NCBI GenBank assembly: GCA_020636255.1
Contig: JACJYE010000008.1
Coordinates: 1-64,000, forward strand
Origin: Lewinellaceae bacterium
Lineage (GTDB): Bacteria > Bacteroidota > Bacteroidia > Chitinophagales > Saprospiraceae
Length of the DNA: 64,000 nucleotides
Reading direction: 5' to 3'
Shown here: positions 34,240-42,428 of the stretch, piece after piece
Position numbering within the stretch: the stretch's first letter is position 1
How the letters are laid out: every line of letters starts with the position of its first letter
Program-made: the position numbers and the translations under genes
Notes under the pieces: model-generated
The model's database searches: none
Told to the model about the DNA's origin: nothing
The model's input: the letters and a program-made list of their open reading frames with translations, nothing else

Positions 34240-36141
34240 ATGAAGCCACCGATCGACATATTAAAGCAGTACTGGGGTTTTGAGCGCTTCCGCCCGTTGC
34301 AGGAAGAGATCATCCAATCCGTGCTGGACAACAGGGATACGCTGGCGCTGTTGCCGACTGGTGGTGGAAAGTCTGTATGTTATCAGGTGCCAGCCCTGTG
34401 CCGCGAAGGCCTGTGCATCGTCGTTTCCCCACTTATCGCGCTGATGAAAGACCAGGTGGAGAACCTGCTGAAGCGGAAGGTGCCGGCAGCAGCCATCTAT
34501 TCCGGCATGTCCTACAGAGATATCGACCGCATACTGGATAACTGCATTTACGGCAATATCAAACTGCTGTACCTCTCTCCCGAACGCCTCACTACCGAGC
34601 TCGCGCAGGTGCGCATCAGCAAAATGAAGGTCAACCTGCTGGCCGTCGATGAAGCACACTGCATCTCCCAATGGGGTTACGACTTCCGCCCACCCTACCT
34701 GCGTATTGCAGAAACGCGGGAACTGCTGCCCGATGTGCCGGTGCTGGCGCTGACCGCAACGGCGACGAAGGAGGTGGTGAAAGATATACAGGAGAAACTG
34801 GCTTTCAGGCAGGACAATGCCTTCCAGAAAAGTTTCGAGCGCCGGAACTTGTCCTATTCCGTTCTACAGGAAGAGGGCAAAGAACAAAAACTGGCCGACA
34901 TCCTCAAGCGGGTGCCGGGCTCCGGCATCGTTTACGCCCGCAACCGGCGGCGGACCAAAGAGCTGGCGGCATTCCTGCAACGCAACGGCATCTCGGCCGA
35001 CTATTACCACGCAGGCCTGGAATCGGAAGCGCGGTCCCGGAAACAGGACGAATGGCTGGCCGGCAAACAACGCATTATGGTCAGCACCAATGCCTTCGGC
35101 ATGGGCATCGACAAACCCGATGTCAGGGTGGTGGTGCACATGGAACTGCCCGACAGCCTGGAAGCCTACTTCCAGGAAGCCGGCCGCGCCGGGCGCGATG
35201 AAAAAAAAGCCTATGCCGTGCTGCTTTACAACGACAGCGACCGCCGAAACCTGGAATACCGCTTCGAGCAGTCCTTTCCGGAACTGGAAGAGGTGCGCCG
35301 TACTTACCGCGCACTAGGCAGTTATTTCCAGCTGGCTGTCGGCGCCGGCGAAGGGCAGAGCTTCGACTTCGACATCGCCGAGTTCACGCAGAACTATCAG
35401 TTGAAGCCGGTGAGCACCTACCACTGCCTCAAGCTGCTGGAACAGGCCGGCTGGATCGTGCTCACCGAAGCCGTTTTCATCCCTTCCAGCCTGATGATCA
35501 AGGTCGATAAAGACATGCTCTACGATTACCAGCTACGCCACCGCAAAATGGACAAGCTGCTGAAGGCCATCCTGCGCACCTATCAGGGCGCTTTCAACCA
35601 CCCTATCCACCTGCGTGAAGGGCAGCTCGCCAAATTCCTGAAAATGCCGATGACGGAACTGCGCAAAGGGCTGGAAAAGCTGAACCAGGACGGGATCGCC
35701 GAGTACCAGCCGCAGAAAGACACGCCCCAGGTGATTTTCATCAAAGAGCGCGTCGACGCCGACAACCTGCTGCTCGACAGGAAGATGTACGAGTTCAGAA
35801 AACAGCGCCATCAGGAGCGCATCCGCCGGGCCGTGGCCTATGCGGAAACGCCCGTTTGTCGCAGCCAGCAGTTGTTGCAGTATTTTGGAGAGCGCACGGC
35901 GCCCAGATGTGGCATTTGCGACGTGTGCACCGGCCGTACCCAGGCGGAGGTAACACCTGATGATTTCGAACGCTACAAAGCCAAAATACAGCTGCTGCTT
36001 CAGCGCGAACCCCTGTCATTGGAGGAGGTCGTAGCGTCCTTTGCCCCCAAACGGCAGGAGCAGGTACTCAAAACGCTTGAATACCTGCTCGATGAAGGTT
36101 TTCTGGAGCAACAGGGTCAGAAGCTGGCCTGGAAAAAATGA
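34240..36141 (+). CDS. recQ: RecQ-family ATP-dependent DNA helicase
   Basis: 633 residues: helicase core with Walker A LLPTGGGKSVCYQV (about 38-51), DEAH at 137-140, motifs LALTATAT and STNAFGMGIDKPDVR, and QEAGRAGRDEKKAYAVL (motif VI). The zinc-binding RQC region near 530-565 has four cysteines (PVCRSQQLLQYF, RCGICDVCTG). A winged-helix-like end is present, but the HRDC domain of E. coli RecQ is not evident. The enzyme unwinds DNA 3' to 5' in recombination and repair. Convergent neighbour at 36146. Confidence 0.93.
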   Translation: MKPPIDILKQYWGFERFRPLQEEIIQSVLDNRDTLALLPTGGGKSVCYQVPALCREGLCIVVSPLIALMKDQVENLLKRKVPAAAIYSGMSYRDIDRILDNCIYGNIKLLYLSPERLTTELAQVRISKMKVNLLAVDEAHCISQWGYDFRPPYLRIAETRELLPDVPVLALTATATKEVVKDIQEKLAFRQDNAFQKSFERRNLSYSVLQEEGKEQKLADILKRVPGSGIVYARNRRRTKELAAFLQRNGISADYYHAGLESEARSRKQDEWLAGKQRIMVSTNAFGMGIDKPDVRVVVHMELPDSLEAYFQEAGRAGRDEKKAYAVLLYNDSDRRNLEYRFEQSFPELEEVRRTYRALGSYFQLAVGAGEGQSFDFDIAEFTQNYQLKPVSTYHCLKLLEQAGWIVLTEAVFIPSSLMIKVDKDMLYDYQLRHRKMDKLLKAILRTYQGAFNHPIHLREGQLAKFLKMPMTELRKGLEKLNQDGIAEYQPQKDTPQVIFIKERVDADNLLLDRKMYEFRKQRHQERIRRAVAYAETPVCRSQQLLQYFGERTAPRCGICDVCTGRTQAEVTPDDFERYKAKIQLLLQREPLSLEEVVASFAPKRQEQVLKTLEYLLDEGFLEQQGQKLAWKK

Positions 36142-36145
36142 ATGG

Positions 36146-36673
36146 CTACTTGAGGGTAAGCGTGCCTTTGAATTCGAGTTTTGCATACGAAAAATCCGGC
36201 GCCACTTTGTAGGAATAGGTTCCGCTGCCCGTAGCCCCGTCATAAGCTCCGGTACCCGAGGTGACCACATAGGCCCCAGTCCCCACAAAAGGATAAATCC
36301 CCTGGGGGCCGGTCGTTCCCTCAAAGGTGCCGATCAGTTGGGAGCCGTCGGCCGCAGTGAAGATCGAATTCCCGGTTTGAACATAGGGCGGGCCTGTCAG
36401 CGTATTGAATATCTCCGACACGGAATACCAGGTGCTTTGCCTGAGCACGTTCGATATGCCCTCGCCGGGGATCTCAAAGGTAAGCGTACCGTTCTCATCG
36501 GCCCCGATCAGAGCGGGGTATGTAGTATACCAACCCACAAACGGCAACGTGACATCTCTGGAAACCACCGTTTCATCCTGTACACCGGCAGCCGGGCCGA
36601 GCTGGTCCTTTTCGCAGCTCATCAGGGCCAGGAGAAGCATAACAAGCATTGGAAGCAACAACAGTTTTTTCAT
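36146..36673 (-). CDS. Secreted lipoprotein, beta-barrel-like repeat of Gly-rich strands
   Basis: A 175-residue lipoprotein (MKKLLLL..., lipobox LMSC, Cys20). The mature part has evenly spaced short strands and Gly-rich turns, with the late motif SGTGAYDGATGSGTYSYKV and the ending LEFKGTLTLK. This resembles the dirigent/allene-oxide-cyclase-like barrel seen in other secreted proteins. No catalytic residues are assigned. It stops 4 bp from the recQ stop (convergent). Confidence 0.65.
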   Translation of the reverse strand: MKKLLLLPMLVMLLLALMSCEKDQLGPAAGVQDETVVSRDVTLPFVGWYTTYPALIGADENGTLTFEIPGEGISNVLRQSTWYSVSEIFNTLTGPPYVQTGNSIFTAADGSQLIGTFEGTTGPQGIYPFVGTGAYVVTSGTGAYDGATGSGTYSYKVAPDFSYAKLEFKGTLTLK

Positions 36674-36709
36674 GATCTTCTGGTTTTTGTGAAAGAAATT
36701 ATGGGCTGG

Positions 36710-37111
36710 CTAAACTACCGACTGTATCAGCAACGCCAGTTGGTCGGTGATCAGCCAGTGTGCGATGATCTTGTTCTGTCTCACCTCATACCCCATGGCA
36801 AAGGGAACCTGCACGGTTTTCCCCGTAGGGCCCATCCCATTGATCGGGCCCCGGTGCTTTCCGATAAAGCGGGCCCTGACGATGACCCTGCAGGCCTCGG
36901 CCGTTACTTCATCCACCATCACCTGATACCGGGGAAAAGCCTGCTCCAGGAAAGTGACGTGTTCGATCAGCTTAGGGTCGGAAGTATACTGAGAGAGGGC
37001 CTGCAGTTTATCTTCCGCTTCATTGAGCGCTTTGATGTATTTAAGGATGAATCGTTTATTGGTTTCTGCTCTTTCCACGGTTGGGCTATTTCCTTCAATA
37101 TACCGTGGCAC
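36710..37111 (-). CDS. SnoaL-like / NTF2-fold protein, paralog 1
   Basis: A 133-residue cone-shaped NTF2-fold protein. It has helices with ALSQYTSDPKLIEHVTFLEQAFPRYQ, then strands VIVRARFIGKHRG, VQVPFAMGYEV, and KIIAHWLITDQLALL, the usual ester-cyclase/SnoaL order. It is clearly similar to the gene at 37174 (shared KLIEH, FP.Y, VRAR, PFA..Y, HW.I.DQ.L). Substrate unknown. Confidence 0.7.
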   Translation of the reverse strand: MPRYIEGNSPTVERAETNKRFILKYIKALNEAEDKLQALSQYTSDPKLIEHVTFLEQAFPRYQVMVDEVTAEACRVIVRARFIGKHRGPINGMGPTGKTVQVPFAMGYEVRQNKIIAHWLITDQLALLIQSVV

Positions 37112-37173
37112 ACGACAGAAGAGGTAGGTTATTTTGTTCTAAAAATGTTCTTCAGGTTGCATGGATCACCGGT

Positions 37174-37569
37174 TCAGTCAAATTCCGGTTTCATAGTCCT
37201 GGCCAGGCCCAGCTGCTCCAGCAATTCCATCTGGTCCGCGATCATCCAATGATCGACGATCTTTTCGTTTTCGATGCGGTAACAGATCGCGAATGGCATT
37301 TTGATCTCCTGGAAGGTGGGCGGGATGCCTGCCATTTCGCCTTCATGCATGCCTTCTATACGGGCCCGTACAAAAACCCGGTTCCCTTCCGCAATAATTT
37401 CTTCGGGGATCAGGTCATATTCCGGGAAGGACCTTTCGAAAAATTTGATGTGTTCGATCAGTTTTTCATCAGCTACATACTTCCGGATCATCTGCTCCGG
37501 TTTTTCCTTGCCTGCCAGTGCATTATAATAGTCAATAATGAACTGTTTGTTTTGCTTCTCCTGGTTCAT
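37174..37569 (-). CDS. SnoaL-like / NTF2-fold protein, paralog 2
   Basis: 131 residues, same fold and motif order as the neighbour at 36710: EKLIEHIKFFERSFPEYD, RVFVRARIEGMHEG, KMPFAICYRIENEKIVDHWMIADQMELLEQLG. A tandem duplication is the simplest explanation. It lies 3 bp after the AraC regulator on the same strand, so the pair is likely co-transcribed with it. Confidence 0.7.
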   Translation of the reverse strand: MNQEKQNKQFIIDYYNALAGKEKPEQMIRKYVADEKLIEHIKFFERSFPEYDLIPEEIIAEGNRVFVRARIEGMHEGEMAGIPPTFQEIKMPFAICYRIENEKIVDHWMIADQMELLEQLGLARTMKPEFD

Positions 37570-37572
37570 AGC

Positions 37573-38454
37573 TCAATGTTTTTTTATTATCCGGGCTTTC
37601 CTCAGGTGGGAAGGGTTAAAGCCAAACTGCCGGTGAAAAGCCCGGGTGAAGTAACTTTTATCGACAAACCCGGCCCTGAACGCCACCTCCCCTACCGTCA
37701 TCTCTCCGGTTTCCAGCATGGCCTTAGCTTCCTGCAGGCGAACGTAGCGGATGTACTGGGAAGGCGGCAGGCGCACCAGCAGTTTTAGCCGCCGGTACAA
37801 TTGGGAACGGCTCAGGGCCAGGCCCCGGCTCAGGGCGCTTACATCAAAATCTTCCCGGCCCAGGTTGGCCAGAATGATGGCGTTCACTTCTTTCAGGAAT
37901 ACATGTTCCCGCTCGTCATGGCCTCTGGCTACTGCCTCCTCCAGGCTCTTCATACTGGTGGTATAGGCCTGCATGTGTTTTCGTAGTTTTTGGTAAAAAA
38001 CGGGAACCCTGTACCCACTTCCTTCAGGCAGGGCCATGGCGTCGTTCTCCGGGCCTGCGGCATCTTGTTCAATGGGCAGGCTCCACTCAAAACGGGTGCC
38101 CGTTTTGCCCAGAGAAATGACTTCCACCCCCTGGCCAAGGCCCGTTACAGCCTCTTTCACATAGCTTAAGTCTACGCCTGTATTCGTGATACAGGCCAGC
38201 AATCTTTTCACTCCCTCAACCTGTTGCAGCGATACAGATAATCGCGCCTGGCCATGAGGTGGAGTGAATGCGATAACCCGTTGTAAGAACCGTTCCAGAT
38301 GCGGAAGGGACCGCTCCAGATAACTGCTGGCCTCAATTGCTCCGGCCTTGTGTTCAAAGGCCAGGATGACACCGTTCGCTTCTGCAAAAGGCCTGACGGC
38401 CTCTATCGTGCGGCGAAGCACAGGTATGATATCTTTTTTGGCTGGGGTATCCAT
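37573..38454 (-). CDS. AraC-family regulator with degenerate histidine-kinase-like N-terminus
   Basis: 293 residues. The C-terminal ~85 residues are a double helix-turn-helix (SRGLALSRSQLYRRLKLLV, then VGEVAFRAGFVDKSYFTRAF, QFGFNPSHLRK). Residues about 10-125 resemble a HATPase domain: LPHLERFLQRVIAFTPPHG fits the N-box region and TGVDLSYVKE the G1 region, but the Asn and DxGxG residues are absent. It looks like the remnant of a hybrid two-component sensor that lost its membrane sensor, phosphotransfer and ATP-binding parts. It probably controls the NTF2-fold pair downstream. Confidence 0.75.
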   Translation of the reverse strand: MDTPAKKDIIPVLRRTIEAVRPFAEANGVILAFEHKAGAIEASSYLERSLPHLERFLQRVIAFTPPHGQARLSVSLQQVEGVKRLLACITNTGVDLSYVKEAVTGLGQGVEVISLGKTGTRFEWSLPIEQDAAGPENDAMALPEGSGYRVPVFYQKLRKHMQAYTTSMKSLEEAVARGHDEREHVFLKEVNAIILANLGREDFDVSALSRGLALSRSQLYRRLKLLVRLPPSQYIRYVRLQEAKAMLETGEMTVGEVAFRAGFVDKSYFTRAFHRQFGFNPSHLRKARIIKKH

Positions 38455-38603
38455 GCCTGGATCTTTTCAGAAATTCCCATATAAGCACCTACATTTTCCC
38501 CAATTTAAAAATAGCTTTCTCACCGTGAAACGCCAATGATTTTGGTCATGCTGAAAAAGATGGCGGTGTAAAATACCTATCTTCGCCCCCCTGAACAGAA
38601 GCT

Positions 38604-39725
38604 ATGCCACGCATCATTTGCACCGTCACCAACGACCTGTCCTACGACCAGCGCATGATCCGCATCTGCACCAGCCTGGCCCGGGCGGGTTATGCGGTAA
38701 CGCTGGTGGGCCGGCAAAGGCGGGCGTCGAAGCCCCTGCGCCCGGAAGCTTTTGAACAGAAGCGGCTTTGGTGTTACTTCGAGAAGGGCAAACTGTTCTA
38801 TCTGGAATACAACCTGCGCCTGCTCCTTTGGCTGCTGTTCCAGCCTTTCGATATCACCTGCTCCATCGACCTGGATACCATACTGCCGGGTTTCATCGTC
38901 TGCCGGCTTCGCGGGAAGGTGTGCGTGTACGACGCCCATGAGTACTTTACAGAGACCCCTGAAGTGGAACGGCGCCCTGCCGTAAAACGGGCCTGGGAAT
39001 GGGTAGCGCGCTTTACCATCCCCAGGCTGCGATACGCCTATACGGTGGGGCCTGCACTGGCCAGTATATTCCGGGAAAAATACGGCGTCCCATTCGCCGT
39101 CATTCGCAATGTACCGGCACGCCAGGGCGAAGCGCCACTTCCAACACAAGTTTCGGAGCCTATCATCTTCTACCAGGGTGCGCTCAATGAAGGCCGTGGA
39201 TTGGAATACGCCATCGAGGCCATGCAGTCTATCGACGGTGCTCAGCTGTGGCTGGCCGGCGAAGGCGACCTTTCAGCACAGCTGCGGGAACAAATGCAAA
39301 AACTGGGCCTGGAACACAAGGTGAAATTTCTCGGCTTTGTCCTGCCTCACGAGCTGCAGCAGCTCACCCCTGCCGCAACCATCGGCCTGAACCTGTTGGA
39401 AAACCGGGGCCTGAGCTACTACTATTCTCTCGCCAACAAGGCTTTCGACTATGTGCAGGCTGCGGTGCCATCCATTCAGATGGCTTTCCCCGAATACCAG
39501 GCCCTCAACCGCCAATACGAAGTATTTCTGCTACTGGAAGAACTGTCGGCGGAGGCTGTAGCTGCGGCTATCCGGGAGTTGTTGGACAACGGTGAGCGCT
39601 ACAAGCGGCTGCAGGAAAATTGCAGGCGGGCCAGCGAGGTGTGGAATTGGGAAACGGAGGAACAGCTGCTGCTGGAGTTCTACAGAAAAATACAGAGCAG
39701 AAGTTCCGGGGATCATCTTATTTGA
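38604..39725 (+). CDS. Glycosyltransferase family 4-like protein
   Basis: 373 residues with two Rossmann-like halves (GT-B). The N-terminal half starts IICTVTNDLSYDQRMIRI and contains VYDAHEYFTE; the C-terminal half has IFYQGALNEGRGLEYAIEAM, LWLAGEGDLSAQL, KVKFLGFVLPHELQQL and GLNLLENRGLSYYYSLANKAFDY with the acidic region of the donor site. It is likely a nucleotide-sugar transferase for a cell-surface polymer or glycolipid. Its last 13 bp overlap the convergent gene at 39713. Confidence 0.8.
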   Translation: MPRIICTVTNDLSYDQRMIRICTSLARAGYAVTLVGRQRRASKPLRPEAFEQKRLWCYFEKGKLFYLEYNLRLLLWLLFQPFDITCSIDLDTILPGFIVCRLRGKVCVYDAHEYFTETPEVERRPAVKRAWEWVARFTIPRLRYAYTVGPALASIFREKYGVPFAVIRNVPARQGEAPLPTQVSEPIIFYQGALNEGRGLEYAIEAMQSIDGAQLWLAGEGDLSAQLREQMQKLGLEHKVKFLGFVLPHELQQLTPAATIGLNLLENRGLSYYYSLANKAFDYVQAAVPSIQMAFPEYQALNRQYEVFLLLEELSAEAVAAAIRELLDNGERYKRLQENCRRASEVWNWETEEQLLLEFYRKIQSRSSGDHLI

Positions 39726-41308
39726 AAGCTATCTGCCCGGGCCATTTCCCAATCGCCCAGCCAGGTGGCAGGCACCGTGCTTTTCTGCAACAGGCAGCCC
39801 GGGGGGATGTAAGGGAAAAGCTCGTCATAGCGCCTGCTTTCACTAACACTCACGCGGTGAAAGACGTGTTTGCGGCTGGCCTCCGACGGGCCGCGCAGGC
39901 CGGCTGCGGCCATGAGCTCTACAAACCCCCTGAGCGTTTCCTCGTGGAAATTGGCCACCCGCACTTTTTTATCGGCTACCACCAGCCCTCTGGCCAATTC
40001 CGGGTCCTGGGTGGCTACCCCAGTAGGGCAGGTATTGCGGTTGCACTCCAGGGCCTGAATACACCCCAGTGCCAGCATCATGGCCCGGGCGCTGTTACAG
40101 GCATCAGCTCCCAGGGCCAATGCCCGGAAAAGGTGAAAGCCGGTGATGATCTTGCCCGATGCCAGGACCTTTATTTTATCTCTGATCCCAAAGCCCATCA
40201 GAGCATCATGAACGGTTGCCAGGCCTTCTTTAAAAGGCATGCCCACGGAGTCTGAGAACTCGGGCGGCGCGGCGCCGGTACCGCCTTCGCCCCCATCTAC
40301 AGTGATAAAATCCGGATAGATGCCGGTTTGCACCATGGCCTTACAGATGGCGATAAACTCGTATCGCCCTCCCAGGCATAACTTAAAGCCAATGGGTTTG
40401 CCTCCTGACAGCTGGCGCATTTGCTGAATGAGCTCCAACAGGCCTACGGGCGTTTGGAAGGCCTTGTGATAAGGCGGAGAAAGCACATCCGTGCCTGCTT
40501 CCACACCCCTGATACGGGCAATTTCCTGCGTATTCTTCTTAGCGGGCAGTATGCCGCCATGCCCGGGTTTGGCGCCTTGGGAAAGCTTTAACTCGATCAT
40601 CTTAACCTGCTCTAAAGCAGCGCTTTCTGCAAATCGTTCGGGAGAAAAATTGCCGTCCGGTGTACGGCAGCCAAAATAGCCCGTGCCAACCTGGTAAATG
40701 AGGTCTCCGCCAGGTTGTAGGTGATAAGAGCTGATCCCCCCTTCGCCGGTATTATGAGCGAAGCCGCCTATCCGCGCGCCGCCATTAAGCGCCAGGATCG
40801 CATTTTTGCTCAGCGAGCCGAAACTCATAGCCGACACATTTAAAAGGCTGGCGGAATAGGGCTGCCGGCATTCCGATCCTCCTATCCGCACCCGGGGGTG
40901 GGCATCCAGCTCATGTGCATCAAGGGCTGCGATGGAATGGTTCATCCATTCATAGCCTACCTCATAGACGTCCAGTTGGGTGCCGAAAGGCGTAGTATCC
41001 AGCACTCGTTTAGCCCGTTGATACACCACCGACCGAAAAATACGGCTGATGGGACGCCCATTGGTGTCCGACTCGATGAAATACTGGTACAATTTTGGGC
41101 GCAGCTCTTCCATCAGGTAACGCCCCCGGCCCCAGATAGGGAAATTGCGCATGATCGCATGGCGGGCCTGGGCCATATCATAAATTCCAAGCAGGATCAC
41201 AGGCCCCAGGACAAGAAAGGCCCACCAAAAAGGCGGCCAGAAGAAATGGGCGATAAGGATGACTAGTAAAACAGAAAGGATAGCGAAGATCGTAAATTCA
41301 TTTCTCAT
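39713..41308 (-). CDS. FMN-binding glutamate synthase-like protein
   Basis: 531 residues with an N-terminal membrane segment pair (about 3-50) and the synthase domain of the GltB large subunit: NVSAMSFGSLSKNAILALNGGA, a GKPIGFKLCLGG strand, DFITVDGGEGGTGAAPPEFSD (FMN phosphate loop) and CNRNTCPTGVATQDPEL near the 3Fe-4S cysteines. The amidotransferase and gltD parts are absent, so it is a stand-alone glutamate synthase domain 2 protein; its physiological electron donor is not evident. Overlaps the convergent glycosyltransferase by 13 bp. Confidence 0.82.
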   Translation of the reverse strand: MRNEFTIFAILSVLLVILIAHFFWPPFWWAFLVLGPVILLGIYDMAQARHAIMRNFPIWGRGRYLMEELRPKLYQYFIESDTNGRPISRIFRSVVYQRAKRVLDTTPFGTQLDVYEVGYEWMNHSIAALDAHELDAHPRVRIGGSECRQPYSASLLNVSAMSFGSLSKNAILALNGGARIGGFAHNTGEGGISSYHLQPGGDLIYQVGTGYFGCRTPDGNFSPERFAESAALEQVKMIELKLSQGAKPGHGGILPAKKNTQEIARIRGVEAGTDVLSPPYHKAFQTPVGLLELIQQMRQLSGGKPIGFKLCLGGRYEFIAICKAMVQTGIYPDFITVDGGEGGTGAAPPEFSDSVGMPFKEGLATVHDALMGFGIRDKIKVLASGKIITGFHLFRALALGADACNSARAMMLALGCIQALECNRNTCPTGVATQDPELARGLVVADKKVRVANFHEETLRGFVELMAAAGLRGPSEASRKHVFHRVSVSESRRYDELFPYIPPGCLLQKSTVPATWLGDWEMARADSFQIR

Positions 41309-41361
41309 GCCGGTAGAATAGCAGGTTTATGCTTAAAAGTAGGGATTTTTTACCAGCAGCC

Positions 41362-42249
41362 TCATTCCTCCTTCAATTCGTCCAGCAACAAACTAAATTT
41401 ATACAGGTCGAAAAGGAGCAGCGAAGGGTGGCTTGAATGCAGTTGTCGGGCCATCGCAGGGCGGCAGAAGCGAAGCGCATGGCGGAGCAGGCCAAGCCCC
41501 ACCCATCGCCGCAGCCGCCTGTAAAAGCGCAGCAGCCGCGTATCGGCCTCACTGCCCGACCGGTAGAGAAAGGCCAGGTTCTGAATGCCCTGCCTGGTTT
41601 TGGCCAGAAAAACATCCACCGGTTCCAGGCCGGCATGGACCAGAGGGTTATCCAGGTGAAGGATGCGGACGCCGGTTTTCTTCAGTTCCAAACCGAACAA
41701 GGTATCTTCGTGCCCGTATTGAAGCAGGCGTTCGTCGAAGCGGATCTGCTGGAAAATGGCCCGGGGGATGAGGAAATTGTTGGTCATGAAACTTTGGTAA
41801 GGCTGCACTTCGCGCACGCTTGCAGGCTGGGCCTCCCGACGGCTGCCGTAGAGCCAGTGGAAGCAGAGGGCCGCTTCCTCAGGAGGTGAGGGCTGATATG
41901 CCCGGCCGCCATAGAGCAAGGTTCCCGGGTGAAGCTGTGCAGCATACCGTTGCAGATAACTGCCGTCGGGAACCTCCGAATCGCAGTCGAGGAACAACAG
42001 GTACGCTCCACGGGCCTCATCCGCCAGCAGGTTGCGGATGCGCGAACGGCCCAGGTTTTCCGGCAATTCGCGGTATCGCACGCCCGGCAGCGCATCAAGC
42101 TGGCGGTTCTTCGCTTTCCAGCTTTGTTCCGAACCGTCGTCAAAACACAGGATCTCCCATTCTGCCGAGAAGCTGCCGGCCTGCCGGCGCAATTCGTGCA
42201 CCAGTTGCCGGACGTCGTAATTGAAAACGGGGATAAGGATGGAAAGCAT
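41362..42249 (-). CDS. Glycosyltransferase family 2
   Basis: 295 residues with the GT-A fold: LSILIPVFNYDVRQLVHELRRQ, EWEILCFDDGSEQSW, NLGRSRIRNLLADEARGAYLLFLDCDSEVP (DxD-type metal site) and the later YGHEDTLFGLELKKTGVRILHLDNPLVHAG. It lies 53 bp upstream of the glutamate synthase-like gene on the minus strand. Substrate unknown; likely cell-surface polysaccharide. Confidence 0.85.
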   Translation of the reverse strand: MLSILIPVFNYDVRQLVHELRRQAGSFSAEWEILCFDDGSEQSWKAKNRQLDALPGVRYRELPENLGRSRIRNLLADEARGAYLLFLDCDSEVPDGSYLQRYAAQLHPGTLLYGGRAYQPSPPEEAALCFHWLYGSRREAQPASVREVQPYQSFMTNNFLIPRAIFQQIRFDERLLQYGHEDTLFGLELKKTGVRILHLDNPLVHAGLEPVDVFLAKTRQGIQNLAFLYRSGSEADTRLLRFYRRLRRWVGLGLLRHALRFCRPAMARQLHSSHPSLLLFDLYKFSLLLDELKEE

Positions 42250-42428
42250 TGGCGCGTGAAGGCCCTTTTGAGGGCCTGATGCCGGTAAAACTAGGAAGTT
42301 TCACCCTGCTTTCCAAAGAGAAAAATCCGGTAAAAAGACAGGGGGTTAATAAGTTTTTTCTAAATTGTTAGCCCTCCCCGTGAGCATATCCGCCGTCATA
42401 TAGCCAAAACCGGTTAAACCGCTGTACC

